Below are positions 45,820-54,631 of a stretch of 64,000 nucleotides of DNA, piece by piece. The DNA is from Bacteroidales bacterium. Its GTDB lineage: Bacteria > Bacteroidota > Bacteroidia > Bacteroidales > Dysgonomonadaceae. The translations under genes and the position numbers were made by a program. The notes under the pieces were generated by a model. The model worked only from the letters and a program-made list of their open reading frames with translations, was not told where the DNA came from and ran no database searches. The stretch covers positions 32,842-96,841 of the forward strand of contig DURL01000110.1 of NCBI GenBank assembly GCA_012837345.1. Direction: 5' to 3'. Numbering within the stretch: the stretch's first letter is position 1; the number at the start of each line of letters is the position of its first letter.

Positions 45820-47652
45820 ATGGATAACTATATCGTTTCAGCAAGAAAATACAGACCTTCCACATTTCAGACGGTGGTGGGACAGAAGGCGCTCACCACC
45901 ACTCTCAAGAACGCCATTGCCGGCAACAAGCTGGCACATGCTTATCTGTTCAGTGGCCCCAGAGGTGTGGGCAAGACCACCTGTGCCCGTATCTTTGCCA
46001 AGACAATCAACTGCCTGAGTCCGACAAGTGAACATGAGGCCTGTAACGCCTGTGAGTCGTGTGTGGCCTTCAACGAGCAGCGATCTTACAACATCCATGA
46101 GCTGGATGCGGCTTCCAACAACGGGGTGGATGACATCCGTTCACTGATTGACCAGGTACGGATCCCTCCTCAGATCGGCAAATATAAGGTTTACATCATC
46201 GACGAGGTGCATATGCTCTCCCCGTCAGCTTTCAATTCATTCCTCAAGACACTGGAAGAACCACCGGCACATGCCATTTTTATCCTGGCTACAACGGAGA
46301 AGCACAAGATCATCCCCACCATCCTCTCCCGTTGCCAGGTGTATGACTTCAACCGTATCAGCATCGGTGACATCGTGGATCACCTCCAACATGTGGCACG
46401 ACAGGAGGGAGTGACCGCAGAAGCAGAAGCACTCAACATCATCGCACAGAAAGCCGACGGGGGAATGCGCGACGCCCTCTCAATCTTCGACCAGACGGTA
46501 AGCTACACGGGTGGCAAGATCACCTATCAGGCGGTGATCGAGAACCTGAACGTGCTGGATTATGAGTACTATTTCAAGTTGACAGAGGCAATCCTGGCCG
46601 GAAGCGTGACCGGGTCTCTTCTGATCCTGAATGACATTCTCAACAGAGGGTTCGAGGGGCAGTACATTATCAGCGGCATCGCCACACATTTCCGGGATCT
46701 GCTGATCTGCCGGGATGCCGTAACAGCACAACTGTTTCAGGTGGGAGCCTCGATCCGTGAGCGCTACAGCCTAATGGCAAAGAAATGCAGCAACGCTTTC
46801 CTCTACGAGGCTATCGCGATCGCAAACGAATACGACCTCAACTACCGCATCAGCAAAAACAAACGACTGATGGTTGAGCTGATGCTGATCAGGATGTGTC
46901 AGCTCTCCGAAACGGGAACTACAGCAGGGAGAGAAAAAAAAAAGGGGCTGAATACAATTGAGGGCCGGCAAAAAAATGACGATACCAGCCAGGTACAGGA
47001 GCCGGCCATCAAACCACTGCACGAACAGAAATCAGTGGAGACCGAGAAGAGACCATCACAGCCCTCTCCCTCATCCGCTCCAGCGCAGGCTGCACCGAAA
47101 ACCACCTCACAACAGGATATAGAAGAGCCGACAGAGGTGCCCTCCCCTGACGCCGCTCACGCCACCGGAAGCAGATCACAAAAAAAGAGCAGTGCTTCGC
47201 GTTCCGGTATGGGTATCTCACTCAGCTCACTGAGCGGCTCCCGGGTGAATGAGCCGGAGATGAAAAAGCCGGAGAAAGAGGTATCCGGTTCACAACTTTT
47301 CAGCGAAGAGCAGTTGGTGACAGCCTGGAATGAGTACGCGGCCCATCTCACAGAAGAGAAGCTGTTGAAAAACAGCATGACGCTCTATCTGCCTCGGATG
47401 ATTGGTGATACACTTTTTGAGGTGGAGGTGAACTCGGACCTCAACAAACAATACCTCACCGACAACAGCCACTCCATTCTCTCTTATTTGCGGGAGAAAC
47501 TGAACAATGGCGAGATCACCATGACGATACAGATCGCCGAGGGCAATGCCATCCGGAAAGCACTCACCTCACATGAGATCTTTGATGAGATGACAAAGCA
47601 GAACCCCTCTCTTCAGAAGCTCTCCGACGAATTCGGACTGGAACTGAGCTGA
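45820..47652 (+). CDS. dnaX: DNA polymerase III subunit gamma/tau
   Basis: MDNYIVSARKYRPSTFQTVVGQKALTTTLKNAIAGNKLAHAYLFSGPRGVGKTTCARIFAKTINC; IDEVHMLSPSAFNSFLKTLEEPPAHAIFILATTEKHKI. Confidence 0.96.
   Translation: MDNYIVSARKYRPSTFQTVVGQKALTTTLKNAIAGNKLAHAYLFSGPRGVGKTTCARIFAKTINCLSPTSEHEACNACESCVAFNEQRSYNIHELDAASNNGVDDIRSLIDQVRIPPQIGKYKVYIIDEVHMLSPSAFNSFLKTLEEPPAHAIFILATTEKHKIIPTILSRCQVYDFNRISIGDIVDHLQHVARQEGVTAEAEALNIIAQKADGGMRDALSIFDQTVSYTGGKITYQAVIENLNVLDYEYYFKLTEAILAGSVTGSLLILNDILNRGFEGQYIISGIATHFRDLLICRDAVTAQLFQVGASIRERYSLMAKKCSNAFLYEAIAIANEYDLNYRISKNKRLMVELMLIRMCQLSETGTTAGREKKKGLNTIEGRQKNDDTSQVQEPAIKPLHEQKSVETEKRPSQPSPSSAPAQAAPKTTSQQDIEEPTEVPSPDAAHATGSRSQKKSSASRSGMGISLSSLSGSRVNEPEMKKPEKEVSGSQLFSEEQLVTAWNEYAAHLTEEKLLKNSMTLYLPRMIGDTLFEVEVNSDLNKQYLTDNSHSILSYLREKLNNGEITMTIQIAEGNAIRKALTSHEIFDEMTKQNPSLQKLSDEFGLELS
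46934..46943 (+). other. Candidate slippery A10 run in dnaX (gamma/tau recoding or transcriptional slippage)
   Basis: GGG AGA GAA AAA AAA AAG GGG CTG; -1 gives GAA AAA AAA AAA GGG GCT GAA TAC AAT TGA, +1 gives GAA AAA AAA AGG GGC TGA. Confidence 0.65.
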
Positions 47653-47656
47653 AGTC

Positions 47657-49096
47657 TTACTCCAGGAGTGGCCAGGCAGGATCTTCTGTTCTGGCCTGTT
47701 GCATCAGCCGTTTCAGTTCAGTCGTTCTCTCCGGATAAAGTGTGACCAGGTTGTGATTCTCTGACGGGTCGGATGCCAGGTTGTAGAGTTCATACCGTCC
47801 CCCCTCACGGATATCGAGGTGCAGCAGCTTCCAGTCTCCCCTGATCAGCGCCTGACGTCCTCCCATCTCCTGAAACTCGAAGTAGAAGTAGTCGTGTGGC
47901 AGCTGTCCACACTCACCCAGCAGCGTGGGCAGGATGCTGATGCCGTCACCCGGTTGCGGCAATTCAACAGCGAGGAGTTCAGCGAAGGAGGGCAGATAAT
48001 CCCAGAAGGCAAAAGCAAGGTCACTCTTGCCGCCGGCTTCCACCTTTCCTTTCCAGGAGATGATGGTAGGGACACGTATCCCCCCCTCATAAAGATCTCT
48101 CTTGTAACCACGGAATTGCGCGTTGCTGTTGAAGAAGTCCGGATCACCACCTCCCTCCCGGTGAGGCCCATTGTCACTGGTGAAGATGATCAGTGTATCA
48201 TCATATATACCCTTCTCCTTCAGCTTATCAATAATCTGTCCCACATAGAAGTCGATACGCTTCACCATGGCTGCATGTGTGGCACGGGGATGCTCCTGTG
48301 ACATGTAACCGCCCTTCCGGAAAGCAGGTCCCGCATCGGTACCCCGGTAAGGCACCTCCTCAAATCGGCCGCGCAGGACACCAATAATTGAATCCTCCGG
48401 CACCACCAACTCGGCATGAGGCAACACCATCGGGACATATAGAAAGAAGGGGTGGTGACTCTCGGTATCAATAAATTCGAGCGTTTTCTCCTGGATCAGA
48501 TCCTGCGAGTAGGTACCGAAACCACCCTGATCATTCCCCTCCAGCAATATCTTCTCCCGGTTACTCCATAGATGCGAGGGATAGTAGTTATGGGCCAACA
48601 GTTGGCAATTGTATCCGAAAAAACGATCCACCCCCTGGTTGAGAGGATCCCCCGCAGAGCCTGGAAAGCCCAAGCCCCATTTTCCAAAGACACCGGTGGT
48701 GTATCCGGCATCACGGAAGAGGTGAAACAGGGTGTAGCTCCCCTCCGGCAGCGGGGCCTGTCCCTCGGGGGCGATCTCCTTGTTGCCCCTGATCGGAGCG
48801 TGACCGGTGTGCAAGCCAGTGAGCAGGCTGGCCCGTGAGGGAGCACTGACGGTGGTGCCTGCATAGCTCCGTGTAAAGCGGGTACCGTTGAGTGCGAGCC
48901 GGTCGATCTGAGGGGTGAGGAACTTCTCCTGACCAAAGCAGCTCAGATCACCATAGCCCAGGTCATCGGCAAGGATGAAGACCACGTTGGGTTTCTGTTG
49001 GCCCTGCAGGGAGGTAATGGCAGCGAAACCGATACCCGCAAGCGTCACTGTCACTGTTTTTGCAAGAGAATTCCGAAGGGAGGGTGAGCTGTCCAT
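47657..49096 (-). CDS. Sulfatase (arylsulfatase family, Ser-type active site)
   Basis: KPNVVFILADDLGYGDLSCFGQ; VSAPSRASLLTGLHTGH (S-x-P-S-R); IIFTSDNGPHREGGGDP. Confidence 0.93.
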   Translation of the reverse strand: MDSSPSLRNSLAKTVTVTLAGIGFAAITSLQGQQKPNVVFILADDLGYGDLSCFGQEKFLTPQIDRLALNGTRFTRSYAGTTVSAPSRASLLTGLHTGHAPIRGNKEIAPEGQAPLPEGSYTLFHLFRDAGYTTGVFGKWGLGFPGSAGDPLNQGVDRFFGYNCQLLAHNYYPSHLWSNREKILLEGNDQGGFGTYSQDLIQEKTLEFIDTESHHPFFLYVPMVLPHAELVVPEDSIIGVLRGRFEEVPYRGTDAGPAFRKGGYMSQEHPRATHAAMVKRIDFYVGQIIDKLKEKGIYDDTLIIFTSDNGPHREGGGDPDFFNSNAQFRGYKRDLYEGGIRVPTIISWKGKVEAGGKSDLAFAFWDYLPSFAELLAVELPQPGDGISILPTLLGECGQLPHDYFYFEFQEMGGRQALIRGDWKLLHLDIREGGRYELYNLASDPSENHNLVTLYPERTTELKRLMQQARTEDPAWPLLE

Positions 49097-49122
49097 GCGT
49101 TCGTTTATTAATTCAGTTACTA

Positions 49123-49146
49123 CAAAGATAAAAACAATTACTTTTG
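49123..49146. promoter_or_regulatory. Divergent -7 boxes: TATCTTTG (minus, 49130-49123) and TACTTTTG (plus, 49139-49146)
   Basis: Two TAnnTTTG matches in opposite orientation between divergent CDSs. Confidence 0.5.
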
Positions 49147-49161
49147 TATCTAAATATCGTG

Positions 49162-49824
49162 ATGATGAAGCTTCTCTTTTCGCTCATACTGTTGCTGCTC
49201 CTCTGCTCTGCCTGTGACAGACCGAACCGGAAACAAGCACCCCTGACAGCTGCCCAGCAGATCATGCCGACAGAAGTAGCGCTGCTTCCCGATACCCTCG
49301 TGGATGCCTCTTACAGTTTCGAAGAGGCCATCGCCGGCAGCAGTGCACCCAGAGAAGTGCTTGACCTTCTGGAATTACGTGAGGTGCATTATCACTCTGT
49401 CGACGGACAAATTCACAGAGGACAGATCCTATGTAACAGGGAGATATCAGATGACATCAGTGAACTTTTTGCCTTTATGCTGGAGGAGGGGTTTGTGATC
49501 GAGAAGGTAGTGCCGGTGGTGAGGTATGGATGGTCCGACAGCCTCTCGATGGCCGACAACAACAGCTACAGCTTTTGTTACCGCAACACCGGTTATTCAA
49601 AACATGCCCGGGGAATGGCGATTGACATCAACCCGCGCTTCAATCCATTGCGTTGGAAAAGGGGAGAACGCCCCAACAAACCGGAAGGAGCAATCATCGA
49701 CACCACCCGCAACGGCACCCTCTATCCCGGTCACCCTGTCGTAAAAGCTTTCACCGACAAAGGTTTCCGCTGGGGACACACTTTCTCTAAATATTACGAC
49801 GACCATCACTTCGAGAAGCAATAG
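49162..49824 (+). CDS. M15 family (VanY/DacA-like) D-Ala-D-Ala carboxypeptidase-like lipoprotein
   Basis: SFCYRNTGYSKHARGMAIDINPRFNP; HPVVKAFTDKGFRWGHTFSKYYDDHHFEK. Confidence 0.83.
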   Translation: MMKLLFSLILLLLLCSACDRPNRKQAPLTAAQQIMPTEVALLPDTLVDASYSFEEAIAGSSAPREVLDLLELREVHYHSVDGQIHRGQILCNREISDDISELFAFMLEEGFVIEKVVPVVRYGWSDSLSMADNNSYSFCYRNTGYSKHARGMAIDINPRFNPLRWKRGERPNKPEGAIIDTTRNGTLYPGHPVVKAFTDKGFRWGHTFSKYYDDHHFEKQ

Positions 49825-49827
49825 AGA

Positions 49828-51369
49828 CTAATAACCGGCCCATGAATTCCTGTCGAGACTGCGATAACTGATCGCCTCTGCCAGGTGCACCGCTTTCACC
49901 GACTCGCTGCCTGCCAGATCGGCGATGGTGCGTGACACCTTCAATATACGGCTATAGCCACGGGCAGAGAGGGAGAGCCGCTCCATGGCCGACTTCAACA
50001 GCTTCAAGCCCGTATCGTCGGGCTGCGCATAACGATGGAGCATCCTGCTGCTCATCTGTGCGTTACAATAGATGCCACTCTCTTTTCGATAACGATCCTT
50101 CTGTACCTCTCGTCCTTTCATCACCCGTTCGCGTATTACCTCACTCTTCTCAGCGGCAGACAGAGCCGTGATCTTGTCGAAAGGTACCGGCACGATCTCT
50201 ACCTGGATGTCGATACGATCCAGCAAGGGTCCTGATATCTTGTTGAGGTAACGCTGCACAGCACCGGGTGTGCATACACACTCCTTTTCAGGATGATTGT
50301 GAAAACCACAGGGACAGGGGTTCATCGCAGCCACCAGCATGAAGCTTGCCGGGTAGTCCACGCTGAAACGGGCCCGGGAGATGATGATCTTGCGGTCTTC
50401 CAGCGGCTGTCGCATCACCTCCAACACGTTACGGTTAAATTCAGGCAGCTCATCCAGAAAGAGCACGCCGTTATGAGCCAGGCTGATCTCTCCCGGCTGG
50501 GGCCATGCCCCACCACCCACCAGGGCCACATCCGATATGGTGTGATGGGGTGAACGAAAGGGCCTGCGTGCCATCAAAGAGAGGTGTTGACCCGTTTTAC
50601 CGGCTACGCTGTGTATCTTGGTTGTTTCGAGAGCCTCCTCCAGGGTGAAGGGAGGCAGGATAGAGGGAATTCTGCGGGCCATCATCGATTTGCCGGAGCC
50701 GGGAGGCCCGATCATGATCACGTTGTGACCTCCGGCAGCCGCCACCTCGAGGGCCCGTTTCACGTTCTCCTGTCCTTTCACGTCCGAGAAATCATACTCA
50801 AACGCGCTTCGCTGCTCGCGAAAGGCTTGCTCTACATCGACCACCACCCTCTCCAGGCTCATCTCCCCATTGAAAAAGGCTGCCACCTGCAGGATATTCT
50901 CAGCACCATAGACGGAGATGCCCTCCACCACAGCGGCCTCCCTGGCATTGGCCGTCGGAAGGATCAGATCAGTGAACCCCTGCTCTTTAGCCATCACGGC
51001 AATGGACAAGGCTCCCTTCAGGGGGAGGATGTTCCCATCGAGCGACAACTCACCCATCATCAGCGTGTGTGGCAGGCGGTCCGTACAAATCGCACCCGAT
51101 GCGGCGAGCACCCCCACCGCCAATGGCAGGTCGTATGCCGAACCCTCCTTGCGGATGTCGGCAGGTGACATGTTGATGACAATCTGTTGACGGGGAAAAC
51201 GGAGACCATTGACCTCCAGTGCGGATACAATACGTTCGTGGCTCTCCTTGACGGAGGTGTCGGGGAGCCCCACCAACAAGAAGCGAATACCACGGGAGAC
51301 ATTCACCTCGATGGTGATGAGCGTGGCATGGATACCTTGTACTGCCGCTCCAAATGTTTTGACCAGCAT
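49828..51369 (-). CDS. YifB/ComM family Mg chelatase-like AAA ATPase
   Basis: MLVKTFGAAVQGIHATLITIEVNVSRGIRFLLVGLPDTSVKESHERI; MIGPPGSGKSMMARRIPSILPP; MNPCPCGFHNHPEKECVC. Confidence 0.95.
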   Translation of the reverse strand: MLVKTFGAAVQGIHATLITIEVNVSRGIRFLLVGLPDTSVKESHERIVSALEVNGLRFPRQQIVINMSPADIRKEGSAYDLPLAVGVLAASGAICTDRLPHTLMMGELSLDGNILPLKGALSIAVMAKEQGFTDLILPTANAREAAVVEGISVYGAENILQVAAFFNGEMSLERVVVDVEQAFREQRSAFEYDFSDVKGQENVKRALEVAAAGGHNVIMIGPPGSGKSMMARRIPSILPPFTLEEALETTKIHSVAGKTGQHLSLMARRPFRSPHHTISDVALVGGGAWPQPGEISLAHNGVLFLDELPEFNRNVLEVMRQPLEDRKIIISRARFSVDYPASFMLVAAMNPCPCGFHNHPEKECVCTPGAVQRYLNKISGPLLDRIDIQVEIVPVPFDKITALSAAEKSEVIRERVMKGREVQKDRYRKESGIYCNAQMSSRMLHRYAQPDDTGLKLLKSAMERLSLSARGYSRILKVSRTIADLAGSESVKAVHLAEAISYRSLDRNSWAGY

Positions 51370-51391
51370 GTAACCGGGATTTGAGTGATAC

Positions 51392-52510
51392 TTACCTTCC
51401 GGAAGCCTCTGCAATCACTTCCGCGATACCATGTGCAGGAATGTTACGCGCCTTTATATACCCCTCAGTGTCAATCAGAATATTATATGGGATATACTGT
51501 ACATTATAGTTGTCTACAATATCTGCCCCCCAGCTTCTCTTCTCGGGAACAGCAATCCAGGGAAGAGAGTCATTTTCGGCATATCCAACCGGATAAAGGT
51601 CGGAATCAATGTAAATGGTGATAAACGCAGCCGCTTCTTTATCCAGCTCAGCATACTCCTCTTTCAGCAGTCCTATCAATTCACGGGAGTCATCACCGGC
51701 AGTAGAGACAAAAGACAACAGCAGATACTTCCCTCTGAAATCGTTCGAGCGGATCTCCTCACCCTCCTTGTCTTTTAGTGTGAAGTAAGGCATCCTGGCA
51801 CCCTCCTCCGACTGGTTCACCTTCTCTGAATATGCTTTCAGCTGCATTGCCAGCTTGCTTTCCAGTATCTCACCCTGCAAGTGCCCCAATACTCGCTTCA
51901 AACCGGTAGGGTTGTCACTCGCTACGAAAAAACTGTTCACAAGAATGAGGCTGGACATTTTCGCGGGATTGGCCTGTATCGACTCCTCCGCCCTGAGGGT
52001 CAGCTCATGATTGAGCACGTTCAGCTTCAACAGCTCCTCCTGACGCGATAACAGATAATTGCTGCCGGTATCCAGTTCACTGCTCAACCGTAGGTTCTCC
52101 AGCAACAAGGCACGCTGCTTAAGCAGATCTTCATTTTCTGTTTTGAAGAGCGTCAGCGCATCATTCACCTCGTTACCCTTGACGGTGATCAGATCGGGAA
52201 GTGCAGCATCACCATTCACCTTGATCCGGTCTGTTTTACCTGCAAAGACCACAACAGCACTTTCATAGTGATCGAGGTATAGAGAATAGGCAGTAAGTGT
52301 GTCTGGGTTGGTCACGTAATTGAAACGTCCTTTGGCATCAACAGGAATGGTATCAATCGCCAGTGAATCATAAGAGAGGTAGGTGGCCAGGATATAGGTG
52401 GAATCCAGATGATCTATTCTTCCACTGATGCTGGTACCCTCACGGCTGCCGCAGGAGAGCGCCATCCACAAGGTGAACAGTAAAAAAAGTATGCCTGATC
52501 CTTTTGTCAT
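51392..52510 (-). CDS. DUF4369-like + thioredoxin-fold lipoprotein lacking the CxxC motif
   Basis: MTKGSGILFLLFTLWMALSCGSREG lipobox; GKYLLLSFVSTAGDDSRELIGLLKEEY; IPYNILIDTEGYIKARNI. Confidence 0.78.
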   Translation of the reverse strand: MTKGSGILFLLFTLWMALSCGSREGTSISGRIDHLDSTYILATYLSYDSLAIDTIPVDAKGRFNYVTNPDTLTAYSLYLDHYESAVVVFAGKTDRIKVNGDAALPDLITVKGNEVNDALTLFKTENEDLLKQRALLLENLRLSSELDTGSNYLLSRQEELLKLNVLNHELTLRAEESIQANPAKMSSLILVNSFFVASDNPTGLKRVLGHLQGEILESKLAMQLKAYSEKVNQSEEGARMPYFTLKDKEGEEIRSNDFRGKYLLLSFVSTAGDDSRELIGLLKEEYAELDKEAAAFITIYIDSDLYPVGYAENDSLPWIAVPEKRSWGADIVDNYNVQYIPYNILIDTEGYIKARNIPAHGIAEVIAEASGR

Positions 52511-52595
52511 AGATAACCGCAGTATTTCAGAACTGTCTGTTACAATTCCATTGAATGCCTTTTTATTATGGCAACCAGCCAATCTTCCAATTAGA

Positions 52596-52603
52596 CAAAG
52601 GTA
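52596..52603 (-). promoter_or_regulatory. Putative -7 box TACCTTTG for the thioredoxin-fold lipoprotein gene
   Basis: Plus strand CAAAGGTA. Confidence 0.4.
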
Positions 52604-52737
52604 GGTGAAATTTTTAAATATTCAAACATTTTCACATTTATTTTGTTTTATTTTTATCCATTCCCTGAATGGGAACGACAGGCAGCAGAATTTGAAATAA
52701 ATTCATTAGATTTGCATCAGCAAAAGCCCCTGTGACT

Positions 52738-53727
52738 ATGTATTTTTCCATCGTGATTCCCCTCTACAACCGTCCGGAAGAGCTGGACGAGCTGTTATCG
52801 AGCCTAAGCAAACAAACCGACAAACGGTTCGAAGTGATTGTTGCGGAGGATGGTTCTACCAGAAAAGGAGACCAGGTAGTAGAGCGGTATCGCGACAGGC
52901 TGACGATCACCTATTTCGAAAAGAGCAACAGTGGCCCCGGTCTCACCCGTAATGCCGGTGCCGCCAGGACTAGCGGTGACTACCTGATCTTCTTCGACTC
53001 CGACTGTATCATCCCTTCACACTATGTGGCGGAGGTATCGGCATTTCTGATGAACAATGCAGTCGACGCCTACGGAGGGCCGGATGCAGCGCTACCCACT
53101 TTCACCCCTGTACAGAAGGCAATCAACTATGCCATGACCTCCTTCTTCACCACGGGTGGTATACGGGGTGGCAAGCGATCAATGGAAAAGTTTCATCCCA
53201 GGAGTTTCAATCTGGGAGTGTCAAAAAAAGCATTCGATACTGTTGGTGGATACGGGCCGATGCGCTTCGGGGAAGATATCGATTTCAGCCTGCGACTCAT
53301 GAAAGCGGGTTTTCACACGGCACTGATACCGGAGGCTTACCTGTATCACAAACGGCGAACTACCTTCCGGCAGTTCTTCAAACAGGTCTATAACTCCGGC
53401 ATCGCCCGGATCAACCTGCACCTGTTGCACCCCGGCTCCATGCGGGTGGTGCACCTGCTACCCGCACTCTTCGTGACAGGCATGGCACTCATCCTGCTAA
53501 CAGGCCTGATACAACCGGAATTTCTGCTCCTGCCGCTGTTCTACAGCCTGGTGATCTTCCTCGATTCACTACGCCTCAACCGGTCGGCGAAGGTAGCACT
53601 ATACAGCGTCGCAGCCGCCTGGATACAACTCACCGGCTATGGCAGCGGCTTCCTTGCCGCCGTCTGGAAAAGGCTGATCCTGAAAAAGGATCCATTCAAC
53701 GCATTTGAAAAGAAATTTTACGATTAA
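52738..53727 (+). CDS. Glycosyltransferase family 2 membrane-associated protein
   Basis: YFSIVIPLYNRPEELDELLSSLSKQTDKRFEVIVAEDGSTRKG; YLIFFDSDCIIP; C-terminal TM helices. Confidence 0.9.
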   Translation: MYFSIVIPLYNRPEELDELLSSLSKQTDKRFEVIVAEDGSTRKGDQVVERYRDRLTITYFEKSNSGPGLTRNAGAARTSGDYLIFFDSDCIIPSHYVAEVSAFLMNNAVDAYGGPDAALPTFTPVQKAINYAMTSFFTTGGIRGGKRSMEKFHPRSFNLGVSKKAFDTVGGYGPMRFGEDIDFSLRLMKAGFHTALIPEAYLYHKRRTTFRQFFKQVYNSGIARINLHLLHPGSMRVVHLLPALFVTGMALILLTGLIQPEFLLLPLFYSLVIFLDSLRLNRSAKVALYSVAAAWIQLTGYGSGFLAAVWKRLILKKDPFNAFEKKFYD

Positions 53728-54383
53728 TCCTTTTGACCGTAAGCCAGGTCACCCGCATCCCCGATGCCCGGCACGATGTAGGAGGAGTCGTTCAGATCCG
53801 GATCGATAGCAGCCGCCCAGATGGTGGTTTTCTCTTCAGGGAAATTTTGAGTGCAATAGTCTATGGCCTGCTGGCTGGCAATGATGGTCGCGATATGGAT
53901 ATGTGATGGATTCCCCTTTGTGAGCAGTGCCCGGTAGGTGAGCTCCATGCTGCCTCCGGTGGCCAGCATCGGATCGGTCAGGATAAGCGTTTTTCCTTCA
54001 ATCGATGGTGAGGCGATATATTCAATATGAATGTCGAAAGTCTTATGTCCCGTCTCCTTATATTTTCGGTATGCCGACACAAAAGCATTCTCCGCCGCAT
54101 CAAAATAGTTGAGCACCCCGTGATGATAAGGCAGTCCCGCCCGCAATATGGTGGCGATCACGATCTCCTCATCGGGTACGCTCACCTTAGCCACATCCAG
54201 CGGAGTGGTCACCTCGATTGTCTTGTAGCGTAACTCTTTGCTGATCTCATAAGCCATGATCTCTCCCAGCCGCTCGATGTTGCGACGAAAACGAAGCCTG
54301 TCGCCCTGGATGGTGACATCGCGAATTTCACGGACAAAGGAGTTGAGTAAGGAGTTGGTTTCCGAAAAGTTGGTTACTTTCAT
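53724..54383 (-). CDS. upp: Uracil phosphoribosyltransferase
   Basis: ILRAGLPYHHGVLNYFDAAENAFVSAYR; KTLILTDPMLATGGSMELTYRAL; start at MKVTNFSETNSLLN. Confidence 0.92.
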   Translation of the reverse strand: MKVTNFSETNSLLNSFVREIRDVTIQGDRLRFRRNIERLGEIMAYEISKELRYKTIEVTTPLDVAKVSVPDEEIVIATILRAGLPYHHGVLNYFDAAENAFVSAYRKYKETGHKTFDIHIEYIASPSIEGKTLILTDPMLATGGSMELTYRALLTKGNPSHIHIATIIASQQAIDYCTQNFPEEKTTIWAAAIDPDLNDSSYIVPGIGDAGDLAYGQKD

Positions 54384-54421
54384 GCTTGTGGTTCTAAAGT
54401 GATCGATCATTTTTCGGAAAA

Positions 54422-54429
54422 CAAAGGTA
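54422..54429 (-). promoter_or_regulatory. Putative -7 box TACCTTTG upstream of upp
   Basis: Plus strand CAAAGGTA. Confidence 0.4.
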
Positions 54430-54553
54430 ATGTTTTTCAGCAGTATGGTAAACAATTCACCTATTTTTTTGTTGAAAGAGAGGTTTTTCTGCGAAAAAAC
54501 GCATAATTAAAGAAAATTTTCTTTAATTCCTTTCCGGTTTCGGAGAAAATCAC

Positions 54554-54561
54554 TATTTTTG
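54554..54561 (+). promoter_or_regulatory. Putative -7 box TATTTTTG upstream of pckA
   Basis: TAnnTTTG match; about 70-nt leader to ATG 54632. Confidence 0.45.
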
Positions 54562-54631
54562 TATCGTTGTTTTTAGGTTCATCATAGCAGAGTTTTATTC
54601 AAACATACATAACAACCCAAAATTTATCAAA

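Noticed and set aside
46970-46977. Second A7 run in dnaX (CGGCAAAAAAATGAC) as recoding site
   Set aside because: Weaker than the A10 run and downstream of it; not needed to explain a gamma-like product, though it could be tested.
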